Shown here piece after piece: positions 24,324-32,488 of a stretch of 55,336 nt of DNA. The notes beneath the pieces are model-generated. The model saw nothing but the letters and a program-made list of their open reading frames with translations. It was not told the DNA's origin and made no database searches. Where the stretch lies: NCBI GenBank assembly GCA_025458105.1, contig JALOTD010000026.1, positions 1 through 55,336 on the forward strand, written 5' to 3'. Positions within the stretch are counted from its first letter, which is position 1. Every line of letters starts with the position of its first letter. A program made the position numbers and the translations under genes. Source of the DNA: Tabrizicola sp. (lineage in GTDB: Bacteria > Pseudomonadota > Alphaproteobacteria > Rhodobacterales > Rhodobacteraceae).

Positions 24324-24509
24324 TTATCCTTGCCCGACCTTGTCCGACGTCTTGGCTAGCTTGTTGTCGATGTTCATCTGGATTTGGGTCGCCATAAGCT
24401 GGGTGGTGAACAAGCGGTTGTCTGCGGCCATTTGCGCGAGGTCCGCAATTCCTTTCGCCACGTCTGCGTTCGGGGTAGCTGTGTAAGTCTGGGTACTTGA
24501 ATCTGCCAT
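24324..24509 (-). CDS. 61-aa first gene of the T3SS locus, candidate needle/pilus subunit
   Basis: MADSSTQTYTATPNADVAKG followed by a predicted helix pair (IADLAQMAADNRLFTTQLMA; TQIQMNIDNKLAKTSDKV). It is small, polar, without a signal peptide or Cys. AAAGGA lies 8 bases before the ATG. It is the first gene of the run and has its own terminator, the arrangement expected for a strongly made extracellular subunit. No needle-family signature is obvious, so SctF is a guess; a chaperone or secreted regulator is possible. Confidence 0.72.
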   Translation of the reverse strand: MADSSTQTYTATPNADVAKGIADLAQMAADNRLFTTQLMATQIQMNIDNKLAKTSDKVGQG

Positions 24510-24559
24510 GTTTTGAGTCCTTTCGGTCGATCAGTTGCGTTTCATGCTTTCCGTTTGTT

Positions 24560-24622
24560 AGCGGCTTGGTCGATTTGCCTTTGTGCGAACGGGGGAGGTG
24601 TTCGACCAAGGCCAAAACCGCT
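24560..24622. promoter_or_regulatory. Long inverted repeat in the leader of the T3SS locus
   Basis: AGCGG-CTTGGTCGA (24560-24573) is complementary to TCGACCAAG (24602-24610) and CCGCT (24618-24622), giving a 9-bp stem plus 5 more pairs with a bulge. It lies 51-113 bp upstream of the 61-aa start. It could be an operator pair or a 5' leader hairpin. Confidence 0.4.
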
Positions 24623-24757
24623 TTGGGCAGCATGTACGATGACATTAGCCAATCGATAGGCTCAGAACATCCGCACTTACACCTAGGCAGTTGGCGCAAA
24701 GGCTGCGCGGTTCGGCGCACATACGCGGCGTCAGTCGAAACGAGTTGAAGCGTCGCG

Positions 24758-25141
24758 TCAGACGCCAACCTCGGGGCCAACGCAGGCCATGGGTTCTGTC
24801 GTCTCCTGCAGGATGACAGGCTCGGCATCGGGCGGGCGTGTCGCGTCGCGCGCCACCATTTCGGCATCAGACCCGGTGATGTCTCAACAATCCGGGGCGG
24901 GATTGCCTGAGGAATGAAACCAGATCGCGTCGCCGTTGGGATACCAATGCCCGGCCTTGCAATCATCCCCCAAAACCGTCCAGCGGACGCGACGGTCGGG
25001 CAAGTACTGTTCCACCCCATAGAGACGGCCATATTCCGACCAGGTCAGCATGCTGCCGAGGGTCAGGCTGTCGAAGGCACGGGCGTCAAGTGGAGTTTCG
25101 GCTTGCAGGGGCAGGGTTGTCAGGCAAAGGGCGAAGACCGT
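24758..25141 (-). pseudogene. Four-cysteine secreted protein, paralog 5, inactivated
   Basis: Reading on the minus strand from 25141: T-V-F-A-L-C-L-T-T-L-P-L-Q-A (signal peptide), then FDSLTLGSMLTWSEYG, VEQYLPDRRVRWTVLGDDC and GHWYPNGDAIWFH, as in its neighbours. The conserved Trp after PxC is TGA instead of TGG, which gives a stop. Beyond it the same frame continues to PMACVGPEVGV at the end. The expected start is ACG rather than ATG, and the third framework Cys is Trp. So it has at least two inactivating changes and is decaying. Confidence 0.85.
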
Positions 25142-25149
25142 GCGCTCGG

Positions 25150-25536
25150 TCAGACCCCAACATCGGGGCCAGGACAGGCCAGCGGCTCATCCGCCAGTGT
25201 TACGGTCGACATCGGTTGGTCGGGCGCGCCCACCAGTTCGGCGAAGACCGTCCCGTCACGGCGCCAGAATCGCCAGCAATGCGGCCCTGGACTCTGGTCA
25301 TAAGTGAAGCAGATCGCATCCCCCGCCGGGTACCAGCGGCCTTCGATGCAAGGACCTTCCGGATCCGCATCCAGCGTCCGGCGGTCGGCGAAATGCATCT
25401 CGCTGCCCCAGTATTCGCCCTCGATCCAGTAATCGAGCGTCTGGTCCTTGGACCAGGCGTCGAATTCTTCCGCCGTCATCGGGGACTCCGCCAGGGCTGG
25501 CCCGGCACAGAGTGCCAGAAGTATCACAAACCGCAT
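25150..25536 (-). CDS. Secreted four-cysteine protein, paralog 4
   Basis: A 128-aa exported protein with signal peptide MRFVILLALCAGPALAES. The mature part (about 112 aa) has four cysteines, in GPCIEGRWYPAGDAICFTYD, GPHCWRFW and LACPGPDVGV, likely two disulfides. No catalytic motif is seen. It shares the whole framework with the genes at 25540, 25944 and 26341 and the remnant at 24758. Function unknown. The short spacings suggest one operon, transcribed toward the T3SS locus; a functional link is not shown. Confidence 0.88.
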   Translation of the reverse strand: MRFVILLALCAGPALAESPMTAEEFDAWSKDQTLDYWIEGEYWGSEMHFADRRTLDADPEGPCIEGRWYPAGDAICFTYDQSPGPHCWRFWRRDGTVFAELVGAPDQPMSTVTLADEPLACPGPDVGV

Positions 25537-25539
25537 CGG

Positions 25540-25941
25540 TCAGACCCCCACGTCGGGGCCGGGGCAGGACAGCCCGTTGGTCGTTCGATCGACGGCCGTC
25601 AGCTCTTCACCCGGTACGCCGTTGGTCGACAGGGCCATAAGCGCCTCGCCTTCCATCCAAAAGGTCCAGCAATGCGGGGTCGGGTCGTCTTCGTAAACAA
25701 AGCATATGTCGTCGCCTTCGGGGTACCAGCTGCCGTAGAGGCATTGGTTCGGGGCGACCGTCCAGCGGACTTTGCGGCCCTCGAGGTATTCTTCGGTGCC
25801 GAAGATGAAGTCGTACTGCTGATAGGTGATGGTGGTGCCGGTCACGAAAGCCTCGAACGCATCGCCGGTCAGCGGCGTGCGGGCAAAGGCGGGCAGTGCA
25901 CAGGCAAGAGTAGCGACGGCAAAGGCAACTTTGAGGTGCAT
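25540..25941 (-). CDS. Secreted four-cysteine protein, paralog 3
   Basis: A 133-aa protein with signal peptide (VAFAVATLACALPAFA). The mature part has GTEEYLEGRKVRWTVAPNQC, GSWYPEGDDICFVYEDDPTP, HCWTFW and the terminal GLSCPGPDVGV. It is the clearest member of the family and closest to the 26341 gene (shared ICFVYEDDPTPHCW). The stop lies 3 bp before the next gene. Function unknown; exported to the periplasm or outside. Confidence 0.88.
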   Translation of the reverse strand: MHLKVAFAVATLACALPAFARTPLTGDAFEAFVTGTTITYQQYDFIFGTEEYLEGRKVRWTVAPNQCLYGSWYPEGDDICFVYEDDPTPHCWTFWMEGEALMALSTNGVPGEELTAVDRTTNGLSCPGPDVGV

Positions 25942-25943
25942 TG

Positions 25944-26336
25944 TCAGACCCCGACTTCAGGTGCAGGGCACACCAGTGGCTGGTCGCTTCGCGCGGTTTC
26001 AGTGATGACAACGACGGTGTCAGAGTTCTGCAGTACGCCAAGCAGCTTGCCGTCCTTGAAGCTGAAGAGCCAGCAGGACACCTCAACCTGGTTGGCAAAG
26101 CTGAAGCACAGCTGGTCGCCAGTATGGGTCCAGTGGCCGGTAACGCAGGGTTCGCCCTGAAAGGCCCAGAGAAGGGTCTGGTCCGGGCCGTATTGGGCCT
26201 GACCGATAAAGCCAGAGCTGTAGGAATAGGTCAAAGTGCTGGTGCCGGTATGGGCAGAAAAGTCCTCCGCCGTGAGCACGCCGTCGGCAGCTGCGGGATT
26301 CGACTAGATCGCGAGTGCGGCCAGCGCCAGGCGCAC
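25944..26336 (-). pseudogene. Secreted four-cysteine protein, paralog 2, stop in the signal peptide
   Basis: From GTG 26336 the frame reads V-R-L-A-L-A-A-L-A-I, then TAG (26304-26306), then SNPAAADGVLTAEDF and the full mature domain (GEPCVTGHW, LCFSFANQVEVSCWLF, LVCPAPEVGV). The amber codon cuts the signal peptide. A shorter frame from 26279 would make a cytoplasmic 111-aa protein without export. The mature part is otherwise intact, so the loss looks recent, unless TAG is a sequencing error. Confidence 0.75.
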
Positions 26337-26340
26337 CCGA

Positions 26341-26733
26341 TCACACGCCGACATCGGGGCCCGCACAGGGCAGGGGACCGCCGTCGCGGCTGGATTCGAG
26401 AATCTCCCACCCGCCGCCATCCCCCATATAGCGCCCCCGAATCTTGCCCCCTTCAAGAAAATACAGCCAGCAATGCGGCGTCGGATCGTCCTCGTAGACG
26501 AAGCAGATTTCGTCGTCCTGTTCATACCATTCGCCGTAGATGCAAAGATCACCGTCAAAGGCCCAGCGAACCTTGCGACCGGGCAGGTATTCCTCGGTGC
26601 CAAACAGGCCGTTGCCGTAATCGTAAGTTATCGTCGCACCCATGGTGGCCGAATCGAAAGCGGGACCGTTGAGGGGCGCTTCGGCCAGGGCTGGTGTGGC
26701 GGCAAGGACGGACACAGAGATTAGGCGTATCAT
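26341..26733 (-). CDS. Secreted four-cysteine protein, paralog 1
   Basis: A 130-aa protein starting MIRLISVSVLAATPALAEAP (signal peptide), with AGGA upstream. The mature part has GTEEYLPGRKVRWAFDGDLC, GEWYEQDDEICFVYEDDPTP, HCWLYF and LPCAGPDVGV at the end. The frame is open further upstream to 26940, but that extension is Arg/Pro-rich shadow sequence. It is the first gene of the five-member array. Function unknown. Confidence 0.88.
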   Translation of the reverse strand: MIRLISVSVLAATPALAEAPLNGPAFDSATMGATITYDYGNGLFGTEEYLPGRKVRWAFDGDLCIYGEWYEQDDEICFVYEDDPTPHCWLYFLEGGKIRGRYMGDGGGWEILESSRDGGPLPCAGPDVGV

Positions 26734-26819
26734 GCGGGTGTTCCTGGGCGGGAGCTGGGGGGCAAGTACTTGCGGTCTCGACGAAGATAAAAGTGCCAGA
26801 GATGGCTGCGGATTGCCAG

Positions 26820-27887
26820 TCAAGCGCCCGTGTCTTTCGGCGGTACGACGCCGGGCCGCCATCGGGCCAGATGGGGCCGAATCGCGCGGCGCCAGAGACG
26901 CGGGAAAAGCGCCATGGTGCAGGCCAGCGGCAGGGGCCAAGGCAGGCGCGGGGCCTCGTCCGCAGGAGGTAACCGCAGGGCGGGGAAGGGTCGTGATGGA
27001 TGGGCGTGGTGGTCGGAATGTCGGGGTGCGTTTAACATCATCGCCGACGAAAACCAGTGCTTCGTATTCCAGCTATGTGCCGGACCGACCGGCTCCAGAC
27101 GACCATCTACGCGGCGAGCGCGTTGCAAGCCGTAGTGCTGGACATAGTCTGACAGCAGGATCTGGCTTTGCACATGCAGGGCAAGAAGGATCCAGGTCAG
27201 AAGCCCGGGCAGCCCAGCGATCAGAAAGCCAAGGATCAGGCCGGCAAGGCTGCCAGCGGCATAGCCGATATAGGGGTGGAGGCCCGGCAGGGACGCTCGG
27301 GCGCGCAAGTCGTTTTCGGCCCGCAGACCTTGCAGGAAGCTGCCGAACCATGCGCGCGGAGCGAAGCGATAAAACCCCTCGCCGGCGCGGGCGGTGTTCG
27401 GGTCCTCGGGGCTGGCGACATGGCGGTGATGCACCAGGCGATGCGCGCTGGCATGCTGGCCAAAGAGGATTGCCGCATAAAGGGCCGCCCCGAGCCGGAA
27501 CAGATCGCGCCGGGGGCGGTGGATCAATTCATGCGCTGCAGGGTGGCCAACCTGTCCCAGCCAGAGGCCCGCCGCAAAGAACAGAAGCACACGTTCGCCA
27601 CGTTCAAGGCCGCTGTCTCCCGCGATGGCCCAGACTGCGACAGGCAGAAGGGTCAGTGCGCCGATGCCGACGCTGACAAGCAGAAGGTCGGCGGCGGGAA
27701 ATTCGGCTCCGTCTGTCGCGCCCGCCGTCAGGGGGATCAGCTGATCGAGGAGGATCGTCAAGACGCCCATGTACAGAAAGGCAAGCCAGAGCCAGCCGTC
27801 GCCATAGGTCATGCCGAGCGACAGAAGCGGCAAGGGCATGAGCGCGGCAAGGGCGAAGACCGCAAGGGGCAGGGGCTGGGCGTGCAT
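26820..27887 (-). CDS. AlkB-like membrane di-iron oxygenase
   Basis: Integral membrane fatty-acid-desaturase-superfamily protein (355 aa), closest in pattern to alkane 1-monooxygenases. The histidine boxes are HELIH (119-123), HRLVHHRH (149-156), and HSDHHAHP near residue 290, with the AlkB-type DYVQHYGLQ before the last. These bind two irons at the cytoplasmic face. Six or so hydrophobic segments surround them. The second box begins A-H rather than E-H, so a substrate other than n-alkanes is possible. No rubredoxin or ferredoxin gene is adjacent. It diverges from ftsY. Confidence 0.85.
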   Translation of the reverse strand: MHAQPLPLAVFALAALMPLPLLSLGMTYGDGWLWLAFLYMGVLTILLDQLIPLTAGATDGAEFPAADLLLVSVGIGALTLLPVAVWAIAGDSGLERGERVLLFFAAGLWLGQVGHPAAHELIHRPRRDLFRLGAALYAAILFGQHASAHRLVHHRHVASPEDPNTARAGEGFYRFAPRAWFGSFLQGLRAENDLRARASLPGLHPYIGYAAGSLAGLILGFLIAGLPGLLTWILLALHVQSQILLSDYVQHYGLQRARRVDGRLEPVGPAHSWNTKHWFSSAMMLNAPRHSDHHAHPSRPFPALRLPPADEAPRLPWPLPLACTMALFPRLWRRAIRPHLARWRPGVVPPKDTGA

Positions 27888-28141
27888 CCTGCCTGTCGGG
27901 TACGGGAACTACGGGTGTTGATGGCCGAAAGCTTGGGCGAATTCATGGCGCTTGCAACTGCCATAGTGTCGCTGGTCGCAGACCGCGTCTTGCGTCGCCG
28001 GCTTGCACTCTGAGCCGCGAAGGATGGTGTACGACCCCCGATCGCTCATCCGGCTTTGGTGCAGGCCGACAGCCTGCGACAGGCTTTCAATAACACTGCA
28101 AAGCGACTAGGTGAGGGGAAACCAGTCCAGGGGGTCCGGCG

Positions 28142-29197
28142 ATGTCGTTCTTCAAGAAGCTCAAGGACCGGATGTTCCGGTCGTCGGACAAGATCGGCGA
28201 GGGGCTGGAGGCACTGGTTTCCCAAGCGACCGAGGCCCCGTCCGTCGATGTGACGTCCCCTCCGGAGCCGGCAGTGAACGCCCCGTCAGAAGCAGCGCAG
28301 GTCGTGCCAGACGTGGAAAAGCCGGGGCTTTTGGGGCGTCTTTTCGGGCGCAGCGAAGAGCCGCGCCGAGTCCTGGACGACGCGATGCTGGAAAGCCTGG
28401 AAGAGTTGCTGATCCAGGCGGACATGGGGGTCGATACGGCGGTCCGGGTGACAGCCAACATCGCCGAAGGGCGCTTTGGACGGCGGGTATCGACCGGAGA
28501 GCTGCGTCAGGCTCTGGCGGCGGAAGTCGCGCGGATCATGGGGCCCGTGGCGCGCCCGATGCCGCTTTATCCGCAAAAGCCGCAGGTCGTGCTGGTGGTG
28601 GGGGTCAACGGGTCGGGCAAGACGACAACGATCGGCAAGCTGGCCAGTCAGTTCAAGGGGGCGGGCAAGAAGGTTGTGATCGCGGCGGGCGACACGTTCC
28701 GCGCGGCTGCGGTGGACCAGTTGAAGATCTGGGGCGAACGCGCGGGCGTGCCGGTGCTCACCGCGCCGGAAGGCAGCGATCCGGCCTCGCTTGCGTTCGA
28801 CGCGCTGACCAAGGCCCGGGCCGAGGGCGCGGACCTTTTGATGATCGACACGGCGGGGCGGCTTCAGAATCGCGCCGACTTGATGGAGGAGCTGGCCAAG
28901 ATCGTCCGGGTCATCCGCAAAGTCGATCCGACCGCGCCGCACAATACTCTGCTGGTGCTGGATGCCACCACGGGCCAGAACGCGGTGACCCAGGTCGAGA
29001 TCTTCCGCAAGATTGCCGATGTCTCTGGCCTGGTGATGACCAAGCTGGACGGCACGGCCAAGGGCGGCGTGCTGGTGGCGCTGGCTGACAAGTTCGGGCT
29101 GCCGATCCATGCGATTGGCGTCGGAGAACAGATCGACGATCTTGCCCCCTTCGACCCCGATGACTTTGCCCGTGCCTTGGTGGGGGCAGAGGCATGA
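28142..29197 (+). CDS. ftsY: Signal recognition particle receptor FtsY
   Basis: SRP receptor GTPase (351 aa) that docks ribosome-SRP complexes at the membrane. It has a short acidic N-terminal A region with the amphipathic start MSFFKKLKDRMF, the N domain (LDDAMLESLEELLIQADMGV) and the G domain with GVNGSGKTTTIGKLA, GDTFRAAAVDQL, DTAGR, TKLDGTAKGG and the closing GVGEQIDDLAPFD. All GTPase motifs are intact. The stop overlaps the next start by ATGA. Confidence 0.97.
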   Translation: MSFFKKLKDRMFRSSDKIGEGLEALVSQATEAPSVDVTSPPEPAVNAPSEAAQVVPDVEKPGLLGRLFGRSEEPRRVLDDAMLESLEELLIQADMGVDTAVRVTANIAEGRFGRRVSTGELRQALAAEVARIMGPVARPMPLYPQKPQVVLVVGVNGSGKTTTIGKLASQFKGAGKKVVIAAGDTFRAAAVDQLKIWGERAGVPVLTAPEGSDPASLAFDALTKARAEGADLLMIDTAGRLQNRADLMEELAKIVRVIRKVDPTAPHNTLLVLDATTGQNAVTQVEIFRKIADVSGLVMTKLDGTAKGGVLVALADKFGLPIHAIGVGEQIDDLAPFDPDDFARALVGAEA

Positions 29198-30120
29198 TCC
29201 GGGTCGCCGCGATACTGTACCTGATGGCCAGTCCGACGCTGGCCGAAGACCTTGTCCCCGCGGTTTGCGGCAAGGTCTGGGATCGGCTGACCAGCGACAT
29301 CGGAGCTGGCTTGCCGGTGACCGGGACCGCCACTCCTACCGACCGGGCGGGCTGTCTTTTCACCGGCCTGCGGCTGGACCTGGCGGGCGATTACGTGCCC
29401 GACTGGTATGTGGACAGACTTTACGTTGATGGCTCGCTGCCCTGGCTGGCAGGAGAGGCTGCCCCGCCGGATCGGCTGGACGTGCAGGCGGAGGGCTTGC
29501 GCGTGGTCGTGCAAACGGGACAGCCACAAATGGACTGGCTGTTCGACGCGCAGTCGCGTCCGAGTGCGATCGATGCCAAGCTTTCGCTGGCCTGGGACCC
29601 GGTGGAAAAGGCGCTGCGACTGGAAGGTCTGAGCATCGACTTTCCCGGGGACAATCTGGTGCAGGCCTCGGCTCTGGTGACGGGGGTCGATTTGTCGTCG
29701 GTCGGGGCTATGCAGATGTCCGCGACAAGCTTTGCAATCACTGAGGCCGACCTCACGTTGCAGATGCACGGACTTTTCGAATGGTACGTGCTGATGGCTG
29801 TCGGCCCGGCGGTTCTGCCGATCGAGGGAGATATGGATGCGGCCGCCGAGGACCTGCGCGCTGCGTTGCTTGCGGCAGTGGCCGAACTGCCTGCGACGAC
29901 CGTTCCGGAGCCCAGCAAATCCGCGCTGGTCGATCTGATCAACACCTTGCCGAACCCTTGGGGCAAGTTGGAGGTTGCTCTGCGGTCGGCGGCGGGGATC
30001 GGGCCGGCCCGGCTTACCCCCTGGGTGATCACGGGTATTCCTGCAAGCCTGGCCGAGGCGGCGCCAGTTCTGGACGGGGTCCAGCTGGACATCCGCTGGA
30101 CCCCGACCGATGCGCCGTGA
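29194..30120 (+). CDS. Exported protein of unknown function, paralog of the next gene
   Basis: A 308-aa protein with signal peptide (IRVAAILYLMASPTLAED). The rest has alternating beta-strands and two mature cysteines near the start (VCGKVWDRL; AGCLFTGLRL). I do not recognise the domain. Its C-terminal part (LPATTVPEPSKSALVDLINT to GKLEVALRSAAGIGPARL) matches that of the next gene, so the two arose by duplication. Translation is coupled to ftsY (ATGA) and to the next gene (11-base overlap). Confidence 0.85.
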   Translation: MIRVAAILYLMASPTLAEDLVPAVCGKVWDRLTSDIGAGLPVTGTATPTDRAGCLFTGLRLDLAGDYVPDWYVDRLYVDGSLPWLAGEAAPPDRLDVQAEGLRVVVQTGQPQMDWLFDAQSRPSAIDAKLSLAWDPVEKALRLEGLSIDFPGDNLVQASALVTGVDLSSVGAMQMSATSFAITEADLTLQMHGLFEWYVLMAVGPAVLPIEGDMDAAAEDLRAALLAAVAELPATTVPEPSKSALVDLINTLPNPWGKLEVALRSAAGIGPARLTPWVITGIPASLAEAAPVLDGVQLDIRWTPTDAP

Positions 30121-30979
30121 GATCGGATTTGCGCTGGCCCTGCTGGCGGGACCCGTTGCCGCCGAAGAGACCGGTTGCGACGCAGTGCGGGCTGCGCTGG
30201 AGGCGCTAAGCGGCTACCAGATCTTGGCAGCGTCTTCGGCGATGAAGGATGGCTGGTGCATTCTGGACGGGACAAGGCTGCAGGCGGGCTGGTCGCCGGA
30301 CCTGCAGGCCGCAACCTTTCGACTGCGTGGCGTCGTGGCAGCGGGTGAAGTAACGGGCCTGGAGTTGGAGACGACTGGTCTGCAGATCGCGCCGAGGTTT
30401 GGCCAGCGCGACCTGGATCCGATCCTGCGCGAGACGCTGCGGCTGAAGACGGCTGACCTATCGCTTGAGCTGCATCTGGGGCCGGAGGGGCTGTTGGTGC
30501 GCGACGGGCGGCTGCAGCTGTCTGGCGGGACCGAACTGGACTTTGAGGTCAGCATCGCCGGGGCAGGGCTGTCGGCGGCCTCGCTGGCCTTGGGACGGCT
30601 GACGCTGGCCCGGCTGGACTGGCGGAATGATGGACGGCTGTTGCGCCCGGCGCTCGAGGCCGCAGGGCAGCGGCTTGCCCCGGAAGCCCGCGGCGCTGAA
30701 GCCATCGATGCGGTACGTTCGGCCCTGAGTGACCTTGCCGCGAAGCTGCCCGCGTCTTTGGTTGCAGACGATAGCCGAAAGGAATTGGGGCAATTGATCC
30801 ACGCCCTGCCGCACGGGCGGGGGACACTTGCCGTGGAGTTCCGCTCGGAGGGTGGCCTTGGGGCTGCGCAAATCGGTCTTGCGGCGCTGGCGGACGACCC
30901 TATGGGCAGTCAGGCCCTGGCCTGGCTGTTTTCAGGGGCGCAGCTTTCGGTTGACTGGGAGCCGGGGCTCGGCCAGTGA
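30110..30979 (+). CDS. Exported protein of unknown function, paralog of the previous gene
   Basis: A 289-aa protein with signal peptide (EIGFALALLAGPVAAEE) and two early mature cysteines (GCDAVRAAL; GWCILDGTRL). The body is rich in Leu/Glu beta-strands, and the C-terminal part (LPASLVADDSRKELGQLIHA to GTLAVEFRSEGGLGAAQIG) parallels the gene before it. Function unknown, probably periplasmic. The next gene starts with a GTG inside its stop (GTGA). Confidence 0.85.
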   Translation: MRREIGFALALLAGPVAAEETGCDAVRAALEALSGYQILAASSAMKDGWCILDGTRLQAGWSPDLQAATFRLRGVVAAGEVTGLELETTGLQIAPRFGQRDLDPILRETLRLKTADLSLELHLGPEGLLVRDGRLQLSGGTELDFEVSIAGAGLSAASLALGRLTLARLDWRNDGRLLRPALEAAGQRLAPEARGAEAIDAVRSALSDLAAKLPASLVADDSRKELGQLIHALPHGRGTLAVEFRSEGGLGAAQIGLAALADDPMGSQALAWLFSGAQLSVDWEPGLGQ

Positions 30980-31875
30980 CCGAATTCCTGCGGTCGATCG
31001 AGGGCACGCCGGCCGGGCATGATTTGGCCTTGGCGCTGGCGCTGCTGGCGGCCGTTCTCCACGCCCTTTTCGGCGCGCTCCAGAAAGGGCGGCATGATCC
31101 GTGGCTTTCACGTGCTGCCATCGACGTCAGTTACGGGGTTATCGCGGCCCCGTTCGCGTTGTTCGTCGTTCCCTGGCCCGAACCCCACATGTGGCCGATC
31201 TTTGCCGGAGCCTTCGCGATCCACGCCGTCTACAAGGTCTTGCAGGCCATGACCTACACCCGTGGGGCCTTTACCGTCGTCTACCCCGTTGTGCGGGGGA
31301 CGGGGCCGTTCTTCACGGTGATTGGGGCGGGCATCGTCTTTGGCGAGACCTTTGCGCCAGGGCAATGGGCTGGGCTGGGGCTTTTGGTCGGCGGTATCCT
31401 GGGGCTGGCGGTCTGGAACCTTCGCACAGTGACGGTCGACCGGGCGACGATGGTCCCGGCGCTGTGGCTTGCGGTCGCGACGGGCGCGATGGTGGCGGCC
31501 TATACGACCTATGACGCCTATGGCATTCGTGCTACGGCGGACCCGTTCACGTTTCTGGCCTGGTTCTTCATGCTGGACGGGATCTTTATCCCAGTTGTTA
31601 CAGCCCGGCGTTGGCGGCGGCTTCCCGCTGTCGAGGTCTTGCCCCTGATGAAACGGGGTGTACTGGGGGCTTTTGTCGCCTATTTCAGTTTCGGCTCGAT
31701 CATGCTGGCCACGCGGCTGGACAAGGTCGGCGAAGCGGCGGTTCTGCGCGAGACCTCGACGGTGTTTGCCGCCTTGATCGGCTGGCTGGTTCTGGGCGAG
31801 AAGGTGGGGCCGGTCAGAGCCGGTCTGATGGCGCTAATTGCGCTGGGCGCGGTGGTTATGGAGTGGGCAGGATAA
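30976..31875 (+). CDS. EamA/DMT-family transporter
   Basis: A 299-aa inner-membrane protein with about ten hydrophobic segments in two repeated halves, as in drug/metabolite transporters. Typical parts are TRGAFTVVYPVVRGTGPFFT in the first half and LRETSTVFAALIGWLVLGEK in the second. The GTG start (30976) overlaps the previous stop. Substrate unknown. It belongs to the ftsY-ispZ run. Confidence 0.88.
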   Translation: MTEFLRSIEGTPAGHDLALALALLAAVLHALFGALQKGRHDPWLSRAAIDVSYGVIAAPFALFVVPWPEPHMWPIFAGAFAIHAVYKVLQAMTYTRGAFTVVYPVVRGTGPFFTVIGAGIVFGETFAPGQWAGLGLLVGGILGLAVWNLRTVTVDRATMVPALWLAVATGAMVAAYTTYDAYGIRATADPFTFLAWFFMLDGIFIPVVTARRWRRLPAVEVLPLMKRGVLGAFVAYFSFGSIMLATRLDKVGEAAVLRETSTVFAALIGWLVLGEKVGPVRAGLMALIALGAVVMEWAG

Positions 31876-31879
31876 GGCG

Positions 31880-32488
31880 ATGGCGGACAAGAAGATCAAC
31901 CCGGTCGTGAAGCAAGTGCTGGAGCTTGGGCCGACCCTCGTCTTCTTCCTGATCTACATGTGGATCAAGGATGAGTCGTACCAGTTTGGCGGCGTCACCT
32001 ATTCGGGCTTCATTGTGGCAGCCCTTATTCTGGTGCCGCTGCTTCTCGCCTCAATTGCGGCGCTGTGGTGGCTGACCGGAAGCCTGAGCCGGATGCAGAT
32101 TTTCGTCGCCGTGATGGTCGTCTTCTTCGGCGGGCTGACGGCCTGGTTCAACGACGAAAGCTTCTTCAAGATGAAGACGACGATCGTCTACGGCACCTTT
32201 GCGGTGATCCTTGGCGTAGGGCTTCTGCGCGGCGTCAGCCTTCTGCAGTGGGTGATGTCCGAGGCTTTGCCCATGAAACCCGAAGGTTGGATGATCCTGA
32301 CCCGCCGTCTTGCGCTGATGTTCGCCGTGCTTGCCATCGCAAACGAGGTGATCTGGCGCACCCAGTCGACCGAGCTTTGGGTCAAGCTGGAAACCTTTGC
32401 GATGCCTGCCGCGCTGTTTCTGTTCCTGATGATCCAGTTCGCAATGCTGCAGCGCTATATGGACGAGCCCCCGGAGAGCAAGTCTTGA
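31880..32488 (+). CDS. ispZ: Septation protein IspZ/YciB
   Basis: A 202-aa inner-membrane protein of the YciB/IspZ family, involved in cell envelope and septum integrity. It has KQVLELGPTLVFFLIYMWIK at the N-terminus, then LTAWFNDESFFKMKTTIVYG and a C-terminal NEVIWRTQSTELWVKLETF, all family hallmarks. The start at 31880 is used because residues upstream are not conserved and GGATAAGG stands before it. Confidence 0.92.
   Translation: MADKKINPVVKQVLELGPTLVFFLIYMWIKDESYQFGGVTYSGFIVAALILVPLLLASIAALWWLTGSLSRMQIFVAVMVVFFGGLTAWFNDESFFKMKTTIVYGTFAVILGVGLLRGVSLLQWVMSEALPMKPEGWMILTRRLALMFAVLAIANEVIWRTQSTELWVKLETFAMPAALFLFLMIQFAMLQRYMDEPPESKS

Noticed and set aside
26737..26940. N-terminal extension of the 26341 four-cysteine protein to 199 aa
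   Set aside because: The extension is Arg/Pro-rich and would bury the signal peptide; a ribosome binding site supports ATG 26733.
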